Positions 24,052 through 32,559 of a stretch of 64,000 nucleotides of DNA are shown piece after piece. The DNA lies in assembly GCF_003626655.1 (NCBI RefSeq), contig NZ_RBAN01000004.1:1-64000 (forward strand). Reading direction: 5' to 3'. The notes below the pieces were generated by a model. That model was not told where the DNA came from. It worked only from the letters and a program-made list of their open reading frames with translations, and made no database searches. Every line of letters begins with the position of its first letter. The stretch's first letter is position 1. The stretch comes from Micromonospora costi (GTDB lineage: Bacteria > Actinomycetota > Actinomycetes > Mycobacteriales > Micromonosporaceae). The position numbers were made by a program, and so were the translations under genes.

Positions 24052-26388
24052 TCAGGCCGCGGCGAGCGCCGGACCGTCCAGCGACTCCGCCTCGATGTCG
24101 GCCGGGCGCAGCGCCAGGGCGAGCACGTCGGCGACGTCGGCCAGGGTGTGGATGGTCAGCGCCTCGCGGACCTCGGTGGGCAGGTCGTCCAGGTCCGGCT
24201 CGTTGCGCTTCGGGATGATCACCTCGGTGAGGCCGGCCCGGTGGGCGGCGAGCAGCTTCTGCTTCACGCCGCCGATGGGCAGCACCCGCCCGGAGAGCGT
24301 CACCTCGCCGGTCATCCCGAACTCGGGCCGCACCGGCCGGCCGGTCACCAGGGAGGCCAGCGCGGTCACCATGGTGATGCCGGCGCTCGGGCCGTCCTTG
24401 GGCACCGCGCCCGCCGGGAAGTGGACGTGGATCCGCCGCCCGGCCAGGGCGTTCGGGTCGATGCCGAGGCGTCGCCCGTTGGACCGCAGGTACGACAGGG
24501 CGATGTGCGCGGACTCCTTCATGACGTCGCCGAGCTGACCGGTCAGGGTCAGCCCCGGCTCGCCCTCCATGCTGGTCGCCTCGATGAAGAGCACGTCGCC
24601 ACCGGCGCCGGTCACCGCGAGGCCGGTCGCCACGCCCGGCACCGCCGTACGCTCCGCCGACTCCGGGGTGAACTTGGGCCGGCCCAGGTACCGGGCCAGG
24701 TTGTCGGTGTCCACCCGCACCGGCGTGGGATCGGACGCCAGGGCGACCGTCACCTTGCGCAGGATCTTCGCCAGCGCCCGCTCCAGCTGCCGGACGCCCG
24801 CCTCCCGGGTGTACTCCCCCGCGATCCGGGCCAGGGCCTCGTCGGACACGGTCACCTCGTCGGCGGTCAGCCCGGCCCGCTCCCGCTGCCGCGGCAGCAG
24901 GTGGTCCCGGGCGATGGCCACCTTCTCGTCCTCGGTGTAGCCGTCCAGGGTGACCAGCTCCATCCGGTCCAGCAGGGGGCCGGGGATGGCCTCCACCACG
25001 TTCGCGGTGGCCAGGAACAGCACGTCGGACAGGTCGAGGTCGACCTCCAGGTAGTGGTCCCGGAAGGTGTGGTTCTGCGCCGGGTCGAGCACCTCCAGCA
25101 GGGCGGCGGCCGGGTCGCCGGCGTAACCGGCGGCCAGCTTGTCCACCTCGTCGAGGAGCACGACCGGGTTCATCGAGCCGGCCTCGCGCAGGGCACGCAC
25201 GATCCGGCCGGGCAGGGCGCCCACGTACGTGCGCCGGTGACCGCGGATCTCCGCCTCGTCCCGCACGCCGCCGAGGGAGACCCGGACGAAGGTACGGCCG
25301 AGGGCCCGAGCGACCGACTCGCCGAGGCTGGTCTTACCGACGCCGGGAGGACCGGCCAGGGCGAGCACCGCGCCGGAGCCGCGCCCGCCGACCACGCCGA
25401 GGTTGCGCTCGGCACGGCGGTTGCGCACCGCGAGGTACTCCAGGATGCGGTCCTTCACGTCGGTCAGGCCGGCGTGGTCGGCGTCGAGCACCGCGCGGGC
25501 CGCCGTCAGGTCGGTGTTGTCCTCGGTACGGGTGTTCCACGGCATTTCCAGGACGGTGTCCAGCCAGGTGCGGATCCAGCCCGCCTCCGGGGAGGCGTCG
25601 CTCGCCCGCTCGAGCTTGCCGACCTCGCGCAGCGCCGCCTCGCGCACCTTCTCGGGCAGGTCGGCGGCCTCGACGCGGGACCGGTAGTCGGCCGAGCCGT
25701 CCGGCTCGTCCTCGCCGAGCTCCTTGCGGATCGCGGCGAGCTGCTGGCGCAGCAGGAACTCCCGCTGGGACTTCTCGAGCCCCTCGCGGACGTCGTTGTT
25801 GATCTGCTCGGTGACCTCCTGCTCGGCCAGGTGCTCCTTGACCCAGCCGACGAGCAGTTCCAGCCGGGCGGTGACGTCCGGCGCGGCGAGCAGTTCGTTC
25901 TTCTGGTCCAGGTTCAGCCAGGGCGCGTACCCGGCGGAGTCGGCGAGTTCGGAGAGGTCGGTCATCCGCTCCATGGCGTCGATGACCTGCCAGGCGCCCC
26001 GCTGCTGGAGCACGGAGGTCGTCAGGGCGCGGTACTCGCGGGCGAGTTCACGCGCCCGGCCGGTGGGAGCGGGCTCGGACAGTTCGGTCGCCTCGACCCA
26101 GAGGGCGGCGCCCGGCCCGGGCACGCCGGAGCCGATGCGGGCGCGGGTGAGGCCGCGGATCACGGCGGCGGGCTCGCCGCTGGGCAGCCGGCCCACCTTC
26201 TCGATGGTGGCCACCGCGCCGACCGGCCCGTACTCGCCGTCGATGCGGGGCACGGCCAGCAGCTTGCGGTCGCCGGTCGCGCGGGCCGCGTCGACGGCGG
26301 CCTGGGTGGTCGGGTCGAGGGTCACCGGGATGACCATGCCGGGCAGCAGCACGGCATCGGTCAGGGGTAGAACCGGAAGAGTTGCCAT
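24052..26388 (-). CDS. lon: ATP-dependent Lon protease
   Basis: 778 aa. The N-terminal LAN substrate-binding domain starts at LPVLPLTDAVLLPGMVIPV, a coiled region precedes the AAA+ module (Walker A GPPGVGKTS, Walker B VVLLDEVDK), and the protease domain has the Ser in KDGPSAGITM and the Lys in GGVKQKLLAAHRAG. The polypeptide is complete. Lon degrades misfolded and regulatory proteins. The ATG at 26388 follows a weak AGG. A HAIR-like element lies just upstream, so heat-shock control by HspR is likely, as known for Streptomyces lon. Confidence 0.96.
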   Translation of the reverse strand: MATLPVLPLTDAVLLPGMVIPVTLDPTTQAAVDAARATGDRKLLAVPRIDGEYGPVGAVATIEKVGRLPSGEPAAVIRGLTRARIGSGVPGPGAALWVEATELSEPAPTGRARELAREYRALTTSVLQQRGAWQVIDAMERMTDLSELADSAGYAPWLNLDQKNELLAAPDVTARLELLVGWVKEHLAEQEVTEQINNDVREGLEKSQREFLLRQQLAAIRKELGEDEPDGSADYRSRVEAADLPEKVREAALREVGKLERASDASPEAGWIRTWLDTVLEMPWNTRTEDNTDLTAARAVLDADHAGLTDVKDRILEYLAVRNRRAERNLGVVGGRGSGAVLALAGPPGVGKTSLGESVARALGRTFVRVSLGGVRDEAEIRGHRRTYVGALPGRIVRALREAGSMNPVVLLDEVDKLAAGYAGDPAAALLEVLDPAQNHTFRDHYLEVDLDLSDVLFLATANVVEAIPGPLLDRMELVTLDGYTEDEKVAIARDHLLPRQRERAGLTADEVTVSDEALARIAGEYTREAGVRQLERALAKILRKVTVALASDPTPVRVDTDNLARYLGRPKFTPESAERTAVPGVATGLAVTGAGGDVLFIEATSMEGEPGLTLTGQLGDVMKESAHIALSYLRSNGRRLGIDPNALAGRRIHVHFPAGAVPKDGPSAGITMVTALASLVTGRPVRPEFGMTGEVTLSGRVLPIGGVKQKLLAAHRAGLTEVIIPKRNEPDLDDLPTEVREALTIHTLADVADVLALALRPADIEAESLDGPALAAA

Positions 26389-26410
26389 CGAACACCTGCC
26401 ATCGCGTTGA

Positions 26411-26431
26411 GTTGAGCGTGTCTGACTCAAG
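26411..26431. promoter_or_regulatory. HAIR-like element (HspR operator) upstream of lon
   Basis: GTTGAGC-N7-ACTCAAG, compared with the HspR consensus CTTGAGT-N7-ACTCAAG: the right half is exact and the left half differs at two positions. It is 23 bases upstream of the lon start codon and overlaps the stop codon of the small membrane-protein gene. The consensus is from published actinobacterial HspR work; binding here is inferred. Confidence 0.65.
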
Positions 26432-26690
26432 TAACAAAGCGTTCCCTTTCTTCCTGGGTGTGAGCCAGACCACTCGCGGCGCGAGGTCGGGGTGCCGGCA
26501 GCAGCAGCCGCCGCAGCAGCGGGCCACCCCCGGCGAGCACCACCGCGAGCGGGATCGCGAGGCAGGTGAGGGCCAGCGCGGCCACCGTCCAGCCGGGCAG
26601 CCCGGCGGTCACGGCGACGGCGGTCAGCGCGGCGCAGACGACGAGCTTGACCCGGGTACGGGCGATCGGGACCAGCGGATGCGACGACAT
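26427..26690 (-). CDS. Small two-helix membrane protein
   Basis: 87 aa, unrecognised. After a short basic start (MSSHPLVPIARTRVK) come two membrane segments (LVVCAALTAVAVTAGL, TVAALALTCLAIPLAVVLAG) and a basic/acidic tail ending EERERFVT. GGAGG five bases before the ATG at 26690 decides the start. Its last codons overlap the HAIR-like element of lon, so it may be read into lon or be switched with it. Confidence 0.6.
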   Translation of the reverse strand: MSSHPLVPIARTRVKLVVCAALTAVAVTAGLPGWTVAALALTCLAIPLAVVLAGGGPLLRRLLLPAPRPRAASGLAHTQEERERFVT

Positions 26691-26778
26691 GACGGCCTCC
26701 TCGTACGGGATCGGTCGGAGCGGGAGCAGGGGCACGCCGGGAGGCCGGGACCCTGGGCGCGTACGGATGCCACCGGAC

Positions 26779-26796
26779 CGCCCGCCGTGGCGGGCG
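26779..26796 (-). terminator. Short terminator-like hairpin after the Mn-catalase gene
   Basis: CGCCCGCC (26779-26786) pairs with GGCGGGCG (26789-26796) across GT, partly extended outward by CACCGGAC / ACCCGGTA. It lies 17 bases beyond the catalase stop. Confidence 0.4.
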
Positions 26797-26812
26797 ACCC
26801 GGTACGACGGCG

Positions 26813-27682
26813 TCAGGTGAGCTTGCTCTTGACCTTGCTGGCCACCGTGCCGGCCATGCCCGGGTTGGTGCCGTACAGGCGCGGGTCTCCCGGCGGCAGG
26901 ACCGGCTCCGGCGCGTGCGTGCGCGGACTGTTGTCGTACCGGAACTCGCCCTTGCCGTCCGGGGCCGGCCCCGACGCCCAGCGACCCTCGGACGCGTCCG
27001 TGCCCGGGGAGAAGTCCAGGTAGGTGTAGCCGAACTGCTCGGTGAGGTCACCGGAGTCGGGGAAGGCGTCCGGGACGGGCATCTCCTCCAGGCCGTCCTC
27101 CTTGAGCTGCTCGATGGCGGCCAGCCACATGTTCTGGTGCATGGTGTCGCGGGCCAGGAGGAAGCGGAGCATCTGCTTGACGCCGGGGTCGTCGGTCATG
27201 TTGAACAGCCGGGCCACCTGCAGCCGGCCCTGCGCCTCGGCCGTCACGTTGAGGTGGAAGTCGGCCAGCAGGTTGCCGCTGGCGGTGATGAACGAGCCGT
27301 TCCAGGGGACCCCGGCGCTGTCCACCGGCAGGGCCCCGCCCCCGCCGTGGATGAAGTGCGCCGGATTGGAGCCGCCGTAGATCGCGCCGACCATCGGGTT
27401 GTCGTCAGCGGCCTCCTGCAACGACAGCGGCGCGTTCTCCAGGAGCCGGGTGATCATGGTGGCGATCATCTCGACGTGGCCCATCTCCTCGGTGCCGACG
27501 TCGAGGAAGAGGTCCTTGTACTTGCCCGGGAGCCGGCAGTTCCAGCCCTGGTAGAGGTACTGGTTGGCGACGGTCATCTCGCCCCACTTGCCGCCCAGGA
27601 TCTCCTGGAGCCGGCGGGCGAACGCGGCGTCCGGACCGTCCGGCTTCGCCTCGAACTGCAGATCCTTCATATGCGTGAACAC
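26813..27682 (-). CDS. Manganese catalase
   Basis: 289 aa, dimanganese catalase that disproportionates hydrogen peroxide. Four-helix-bundle ligands are visible: Glu in GGKWGEMTVANQYLYQGWN, the TEEMGHVEMI pair (Glu, His), Glu in NVTAEAQGRLQVARLF and His in LLARDTMHQNMW. The C-terminal tail is the usual Pro/Gly-rich extension. The start is GTG at 27682 (VFTHMKDLQFE), because GAGGAGGA stands six bases before it; the ATG four codons later has no such site. A hairpin covers part of this ribosome binding site. Confidence 0.92.
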   Translation of the reverse strand: MFTHMKDLQFEAKPDGPDAAFARRLQEILGGKWGEMTVANQYLYQGWNCRLPGKYKDLFLDVGTEEMGHVEMIATMITRLLENAPLSLQEAADDNPMVGAIYGGSNPAHFIHGGGGALPVDSAGVPWNGSFITASGNLLADFHLNVTAEAQGRLQVARLFNMTDDPGVKQMLRFLLARDTMHQNMWLAAIEQLKEDGLEEMPVPDAFPDSGDLTEQFGYTYLDFSPGTDASEGRWASGPAPDGKGEFRYDNSPRTHAPEPVLPPGDPRLYGTNPGMAGTVASKVKSKLT

Positions 27683-27688
27683 GTGTCC

Positions 27689-27719
27689 TCCTCGGTGCCG
27701 CGGAAGCTGGCACCGAGGA
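27689..27719 (-). promoter_or_regulatory. Hairpin overlapping the Mn-catalase ribosome binding site
   Basis: Perfect 11-bp inverted repeat (27689-27699 with 27709-27719) with a 9-base loop. In the transcript the 3' arm ends in GAGGA, part of the Shine-Dalgarno sequence AGGAGGA at 27692-27686. Folding would limit ribosome access, so it may be a translational switch. No effector is known. Confidence 0.45.
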
Positions 27720-27768
27720 CACTTCCCCCGTCGCTGGCCCGCCCGGGCCAACCGGCGTCCCCCACGGG

Positions 27769-28500
27769 TCAAGGCGCCGATCGCAGCGGCAGGCACACCT
27801 CGATCGCCACGCCGCGCGGGCGGAGCCGGTGCACGTGGAGGGCGCCATCGTCCACCGCGACGAGTTGGCGAACGATCCACAGCCCGAGGCCGGACATCCC
27901 GGCGGCCGGCACGGGCCGGCGCAGTGCGTCGAGTAGCCCCGCGTCCAGCCGCCCCTCGTCGGTCACCAGCAGGCTGAGGCCGGAGCGGCGCGCCGCCGCG
28001 TACAGCCCGACCTGGCCGTCCGCGGGCCCGTGCCGCAGCGCGTTCTCCACGAGGTTGACCAGCACCTGCCGGGTGCGTCCGGCGGGCACGGCGAACTCCG
28101 CGGCCCGCCGGGTGGCCCGGGTGCGGCGGCGGTGCGCGGGCACCAGGGTCGCGGCCTCCCGCAGGATCCCGGCCAGTGGCGCGGCCTCGTCCGGCGCCGC
28201 GGGCACCACCAGCGCGCCGGTGCCCGCGGTGGCTTGCCGGAGCAGCGCCTGCAGGTGTACGGCCTGGTCGCGGGCGAGCCGGGTGATGGCCCGCCGGTCG
28301 TCGCCGGTCAGCTCGCGCCGGTCGTCGGCGAGCGCGCCGGTGAGCGAGGTGAGGGCGCTGACGGGGGTACGGAACTCGTGGCAGAGCACGCGCAACAGCA
28401 GTTCCGGGTCCGTGGGTGCCGCCGCGCCGTCATGCCCCCGCTCCCGGCCGGTTCGCCGCAAACCCCGCAACAATCCCCGCAACCCGTGCCGTCCGTGCAT
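27769..28500 (-). CDS. Soluble sensor histidine kinase
   Basis: 243 aa without membrane segments. The HisKA helix LLLRVLCHEFRTPVSALTSL carries the phosphorylatable His in an H-E-F-R-T-P box; HATPase has the N box NLVENALRHG and GLGLWIVRQLV. The G1 box reads TDEGRLDAGLL instead of DxGxG, so ATP binding may be weak. No sensor domain is visible, so the signal may arrive through a partner protein. GGGAG stands before the ATG at 28500. It is divergent from the response regulator at 28567 and upstream of the Mn-catalase gene. Confidence 0.85.
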   Translation of the reverse strand: MHGRHGLRGLLRGLRRTGRERGHDGAAAPTDPELLLRVLCHEFRTPVSALTSLTGALADDRRELTGDDRRAITRLARDQAVHLQALLRQATAGTGALVVPAAPDEAAPLAGILREAATLVPAHRRRTRATRRAAEFAVPAGRTRQVLVNLVENALRHGPADGQVGLYAAARRSGLSLLVTDEGRLDAGLLDALRRPVPAAGMSGLGLWIVRQLVAVDDGALHVHRLRPRGVAIEVCLPLRSAP

Positions 28501-28566
28501 CCGTCCTATCTCCCCTCGCACCGTACATATCCGCATGATCGGTACCCGTTCGGGAAGCCACCAGAC

Positions 28567-29226
28567 ATGCCCGGCACCCCCCCGATCCGCATCGTCGTCG
28601 TGGACGATCACCCCCTGTTCGTCCGCGGCCTGGAACTGCTCCTTCCCGCCATCACCGACAAGCGGGCAGAGGTGGTGGGTTCGACCGGCGACGCGGCGTC
28701 GGCCGCCTCGCTGGTCAGCCGGTGCCTGCCGGACCTGGCCCTGGTGGACCTGCGGATGCCGCCACCCGGCGGCATCCGCGCGGTGGCCGCCATCCGGCGT
28801 ACGACGCCACGCGTGCGGGTCGTGGCCATGTCCGGCGGCGATGACCCCGCCCCGGCGCTGGAGGCGCTGCGCGCGGGCGCCGAGGGGTACCTGCCCAAGA
28901 CCAGCGAGCCGGAGGAACTGCTGCCACCGCTGCTGGCCATCCTCGACGGCTGGGCCGTGCTGCCGTCGGGCCTGCTGCGCGGGCTGCTCCGCCCGGCACG
29001 CACCCCGTCGGTGGACCTGGACGCCGAGGAGCGCCGGTTGTTGCAGGTCATCGCGGCCGGGAAGAGCACTCTCGAGATCGCCGACCACCTGCACGTGTCG
29101 GAACGCACCGTGAAGCGGATGACCGCGGCGCTGCTGCGGAAACTGCGGGTCTCCACCCGCGCCGAGGCGGCCGCGCTCGCCGGGCACGCCGGCCTGCTCG
29201 GCGGGACGAACCCGAACGGAGCGTGA
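28567..29226 (+). CDS. Response regulator, LuxR HTH type
   Basis: 219 aa. Receiver domain with VVDDH at 11-15, phosphoacceptor Asp at 61 (LALVDLRMPPPGG) and Lys in GYLPKTSEPEE. The C-terminal LuxR helix-turn-helix is LDAEERRLLQVIAAGKSTLE followed by IADHLHVSERTVKRM. It is divergent from the soluble kinase (66-base gap), which is its probable partner. The target is not shown; the Mn-catalase gene beyond the kinase is the nearest candidate. Confidence 0.9.
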   Translation: MPGTPPIRIVVVDDHPLFVRGLELLLPAITDKRAEVVGSTGDAASAASLVSRCLPDLALVDLRMPPPGGIRAVAAIRRTTPRVRVVAMSGGDDPAPALEALRAGAEGYLPKTSEPEELLPPLLAILDGWAVLPSGLLRGLLRPARTPSVDLDAEERRLLQVIAAGKSTLEIADHLHVSERTVKRMTAALLRKLRVSTRAEAAALAGHAGLLGGTNPNGA

Positions 29227-29400
29227 CGGGAAGGCAACCGTCACCGGAGCCACGACCATCACGGAAACGGCGCTCGTCCGGCCCTATTGGGGCCCGGAAA
29301 CGCGACCCGCCGAAATGGAACTGCCGTATTCTTGCGGTTTACGGGGATCGTGCGCCAAACTTTGGGCCACACCCCGCCCCAGACCAGGGAGTAATCGGCG

Positions 29401-29748
29401 ATGGCCAGAAAAGTAATCACGGTGTTGACCGACGACCTCGATGGCGGAAAGGCCGACCGCACGGTCGAGTTCAGCCTCGACGGCGTCGCCTACACCATCG
29501 ACGTCTCGGACGAGAATGCGGGTGTGCTGCGCAAGGCGCTCGACCCGTACATCAGCGCCGGCCGGCGTATCGGGCGTGGGCCCGTGGAAAGCGCCCGGGG
29601 TGCACGGCGTGCGACCCGGTCCGGGGGCTCGGGAATGGACCGGGAGCAGAACCGGGCCATCCGGGAATGGGCCGTCGAGAACGGCTTCAAGATTTCCGAG
29701 CGGGGCCGGATCCCGGTCGAGGTCGTCGAGGCGTACAAGAACCGCTGA
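29401..29748 (+). CDS. lsr2: Lsr2 nucleoid-associated protein
   Basis: 115 aa, the H-NS-like xenogeneic silencer of actinobacteria. The N-terminal dimerisation domain begins ARKVITVLTDDLDGGKADRT and contains VEFSLDGVAYTIDVSDENA; a flexible Arg/Gly/Ser-rich linker follows, then the DNA-binding domain NRAIREWAVENGFKISERGR, whose RGR loop enters the minor groove of AT-rich DNA. AGGGAG nine bases before the ATG decides the start. Many actinomycetes have two lsr2 genes, so paralogy is open. Confidence 0.95.
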   Translation: MARKVITVLTDDLDGGKADRTVEFSLDGVAYTIDVSDENAGVLRKALDPYISAGRRIGRGPVESARGARRATRSGGSGMDREQNRAIREWAVENGFKISERGRIPVEVVEAYKNR

Positions 29749-29883
29749 CGCGTACCCCCCGCCGCGCGTCGGCGTCACGGTCGGCCGGCCCGTACGGGCC
29801 GGCCGAACTCGTTTCCGGCTCGCGACGACGGCGGCCGGGCCGCCCGGAGCCGTCCGGACGACCCGGCCGCCGCCGGTACCACG

Positions 29884-31149
29884 TCAGTTCACCTGGATGC
29901 GCACCACGTCGAAGGCGGGCGTCTGGTTGGCCCGCTCCATCATCGGCAGGCGGTGCGAGCCGTCACCGGCCCAGACGGCGCACTGCGCGGTGCCGGACTC
30001 CGGCAGACCCGGGATCTGGATGGTCACCTCGTCCGGCTCGCGGCCGCCCCGCCCGTCCTCGGTGGCCACGAAGAAGGCGGGCACCTCCTGCGGCTCGGGC
30101 GGCGCGTCGAGGCTGTCCAGCATCCGGCAGGCGGTGTGGAAGTGGCCGCGTACCAGCCCCTCGCCGTTGAGCAGGGAACTCTCCACGTAGTAGCCACCCT
30201 GGGCGGCCGGCAGGAAGCGGTCCCGGACCAGGTTGCGGGTGCTGACCCGCAGCGTGAAGGGCTGGTTGGCGCCGATCTCGGTCGGGAAGTCGGTGATCAG
30301 CAGCGAGGGGTTGTTGGCCGCGGCGCCGACCTCACCGAAGGCGGTGCTCACGCAGCGGTTGCCGTTCTGGAAGCCGTCGTGGGCCTGGAGCTGACTCTCG
30401 TCGCAGTTGTTGGCGAGTACGTCCAGCCCGGTGCCGCCGCCGTTGTTGCCGCCGCCGGAGTTGCCACCGCCGTTGTTGCCGCCGCCGTTGTTGCCGCCGC
30501 CGTTGTTGCCGCCGCCGTTGTTCCCACCGCCGTTGTCGACCGGTGCCACCTGGCACTCGGCGAGCCGACCCAGGTTCTGCGGCCGCGGCCCGAACCGGTC
30601 GATAGCGGTCGTGATGCGGGCCAGCGTCGCACGGCGCTTGCTGGCCAACGGCCCGAGGATCGCGTCGCGGACGAACTGCTCTCCCCGGCTGCCCTCGGCC
30701 GCCAGCCGGCGGTCCGCCTCGGCGATCTGGTTCTGCAACTGGCTGAGGTTGCGCTCGACCTCGGCGCGCGCCCGGCGCGGCACGTCCGGGAGCTGACCCG
30801 CGACGTCCGGGCAGGCGATCGCGGAGCCCCCGGATCCGCTGCCACCGCCCGTCCCCTGCTGGCACTCCTGCATCGACTGCTGCCCGTCACCCCAGTGGTT
30901 ACGTACCCATCCCCCGTCCTGCCAGGTGCGGGTGGTCGAGCCACGTCCGCCGGGAGCCGTCGCGCCGGGGCTGGGCTGCACACAGGCCCCCGCGGCCGGA
31001 CGCGTGTTTCCAGAGCGCCGGTCCTCGGCCGACGAGATCTGGGTCACGGCGACGATTCCGCCGAAGACCACGAGCGTGCCGACCACGGCCAGCAGACGCT
31101 TGCTCCGCGAGTTACCGGACGACCGGCGCGCCCGTGTGGACCTGCGCAT
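29884..31149 (-). CDS. Secreted NGGGN-repeat protein of unknown function
   Basis: 421 aa. A basic N-terminus is followed by one hydrophobic stretch (LLAVVGTLVVFGGIVAV), then a Gly/Ser-rich part, a helical segment (residues about 125-190), seven copies of the pentapeptide NGGGN as linker, and a conserved-looking C-terminal domain of about 180 residues with Cys (NNCDES, NRCVST, HTACRM, TAQCAVW). The C-terminal domain contains FHTACRMLD. GGAGAA before the ATG supports the start. It may be a wall- or membrane-linked protein; no function can be assigned. Confidence 0.8.
   Translation of the reverse strand: MRRSTRARRSSGNSRSKRLLAVVGTLVVFGGIVAVTQISSAEDRRSGNTRPAAGACVQPSPGATAPGGRGSTTRTWQDGGWVRNHWGDGQQSMQECQQGTGGGSGSGGSAIACPDVAGQLPDVPRRARAEVERNLSQLQNQIAEADRRLAAEGSRGEQFVRDAILGPLASKRRATLARITTAIDRFGPRPQNLGRLAECQVAPVDNGGGNNGGGNNGGGNNGGGNNGGGNSGGGNNGGGTGLDVLANNCDESQLQAHDGFQNGNRCVSTAFGEVGAAANNPSLLITDFPTEIGANQPFTLRVSTRNLVRDRFLPAAQGGYYVESSLLNGEGLVRGHFHTACRMLDSLDAPPEPQEVPAFFVATEDGRGGREPDEVTIQIPGLPESGTAQCAVWAGDGSHRLPMMERANQTPAFDVVRIQVN
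30431..30537 (-). repeat. 15-bp coding tandem repeat (NGGGN, seven copies)
   Basis: On the minus strand AACGGCGGCGGCAAC is repeated about seven times with few changes (one Ser for Asn, one Thr at the end). In-frame copy-number change is likely. Confidence 0.85.
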
Positions 31150-31454
31150 CGAATTGTTCTCCTTCGCGATCCGGTGGTGGATCCGTGCCCTCGGCGGACC
31201 GGCGGAATTGCACGCTCACGCCACGACTGGAGCAGCCGTGACGGACCGTGGCATGTCGATGACCGACGATGCATTTTCCGCGCCGTCTCCCGCCCCCGGT
31301 ACCGCGGACGGGAAGATCCTGTCCATTCCCGCTGGAGTACGGAACGCCTACACCGAGGGTTCAACGCAGCGCCGGAAAAATGTTCGGGCCATCCGCGCGC
31401 CGAGACCCGTCGGCGGCTACCGCCCGGATCGGGCGGACGGTGTCGCGGCCCGGA
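31150..31454. other. Intergenic gap of 305 bases
   Basis: Lies upstream of the NGGGN-protein gene and downstream of the DUF2726-like gene, both minus strand. It is less GC-rich than its surroundings around 31200-31390 and should hold the promoter of the former. No convincing ORF, hairpin or operator was found. Confidence 0.4.
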
Positions 31455-32336
31455 TCAGTCCGCGCAGAGATGGTCGAACGCGAAGCCGCCGGTCAACTCG
31501 TCGCGGCGGTCCCGCAGCGCGAGAATGGCGCCGCGCAAGGCATCACGGCTCACCAGTTCCGGTTCGGCACCGTCGAGACCACGCAGCCGCTCACCCACGG
31601 CGACCGCGGCCAGGTCCTCGGCCAACTGCGCGGGATCGATGCCGCAGGAGAACCGGCGCTCCCACACCGACACCCGCTCGACGAGGCAGGCGCCGGGGCG
31701 TACCTCGACCCAGCTCCACCCCTCCGCCGCGCCGCCGGTCCACCGCACGTGCAGGCCGCGCACGATGGGGTCGACGAGCCGCCGGGCGATGTACGCGTCG
31801 ACCGCCGCCGCGCGGGCCAGCGCGCCCAGGTCGTTGACGTGACCGGTGCGCCCGTCGGGGAGCCGGCCGAGGATCTCGCGGAACCCGACCGGCGCGGGCA
31901 CGTCGGGGTCGCCGGGCGCGGTCGCGGCGGCGTAGTCGCGGGCGTCGAGCACGTACTCCACGACGCGGCGACCGTGCTCCGCGGGCCGCAGCGTGGGCGA
32001 CTCGATCCGCAGCACCGGGAGACCCGCCGCGGCGCTGACCGCGGTCTTCATCCGGTCCACGCGCTGCGCCGGCGACCCGGCCGCGGCCGCGGGACCGATC
32101 TCCACGGCGACCACGGGGAGACCGGACCCGGTACGGCGGACCACGAAGTCGTACCCCTCGCGGCTGGCGGTGTTCCACTGGTTCCCGGTGACGCCCGACG
32201 GTCGGCCCGGCAGGAGTTCGCCGAGCCGATGTGCCGCGTACACGTGGTGGTCGGCTCGTGTGAACAGCGGCGTCCGTCCGCCGGTCGCGGGCGATTGCCG
32301 CAACCGGGAGCCCTCGACACTGCCGGTGCTCGTCAT
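31455..32336 (-). CDS. DUF2726-like protein
   Basis: 293 aa, cytoplasmic. The central part GLPVVAVEIGPAAAAG, then RVDRMKTAVSAAAGLPVLRI, matches the DUF2726 pattern (beta-strand with acidic residue, later Lys, then LLRI), a fold related to PD-(D/E)XK nucleases and Vsr-like proteins. The position after EI is Gly rather than Asp, so catalytic competence is doubtful. The C-terminal part has no recognised domain. Oriented away from the Asp23 operon; the two promoters share the region 32337-32559. Confidence 0.55.
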   Translation of the reverse strand: MTSTGSVEGSRLRQSPATGGRTPLFTRADHHVYAAHRLGELLPGRPSGVTGNQWNTASREGYDFVVRRTGSGLPVVAVEIGPAAAAGSPAQRVDRMKTAVSAAAGLPVLRIESPTLRPAEHGRRVVEYVLDARDYAAATAPGDPDVPAPVGFREILGRLPDGRTGHVNDLGALARAAAVDAYIARRLVDPIVRGLHVRWTGGAAEGWSWVEVRPGACLVERVSVWERRFSCGIDPAQLAEDLAAVAVGERLRGLDGAEPELVSRDALRGAILALRDRRDELTGGFAFDHLCAD

Positions 32337-32470
32337 CTGCCTGATCCATCCGCCGATCGGTCGACCGGCCCGAGTGTAGGTGCTGGATCATGACGGCCCC
32401 CCGCCGGTTCGCCCGTGCGGGAGCGAGCGGCGGGCGGGCCGCCGGCCGCGACGGCGAGGAGAAACGAAGA

Positions 32471-32486
32471 TGTGACGTGGATCACA
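32471..32486. promoter_or_regulatory. Second perfect CRP-type site, before the Asp23 operon
   Basis: TGTGA-CGTGGA-TCACA, an exact match to TGTGA-N6-TCACA. It is centred about 81 bases upstream of the first start codon of the DUF2273/Asp23 operon and 142 bases from the divergent DUF2726-like gene. It lacks the longer outer dyad of the 6388 site. Confidence 0.7.
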
Positions 32487-32559
32487 GCAGGGTGAGGTTC
32501 CGGCCCGCCGGGAGCGTGTATCCAGATCCGCGCCGGTCACGCACCGGCGGGGAGGTGCC

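Noticed and set aside
30431..30537. Possible CRISPR array
   Set aside because: The 15-bp repeats are contiguous, in frame and code for NGGGN; there are no spacers.
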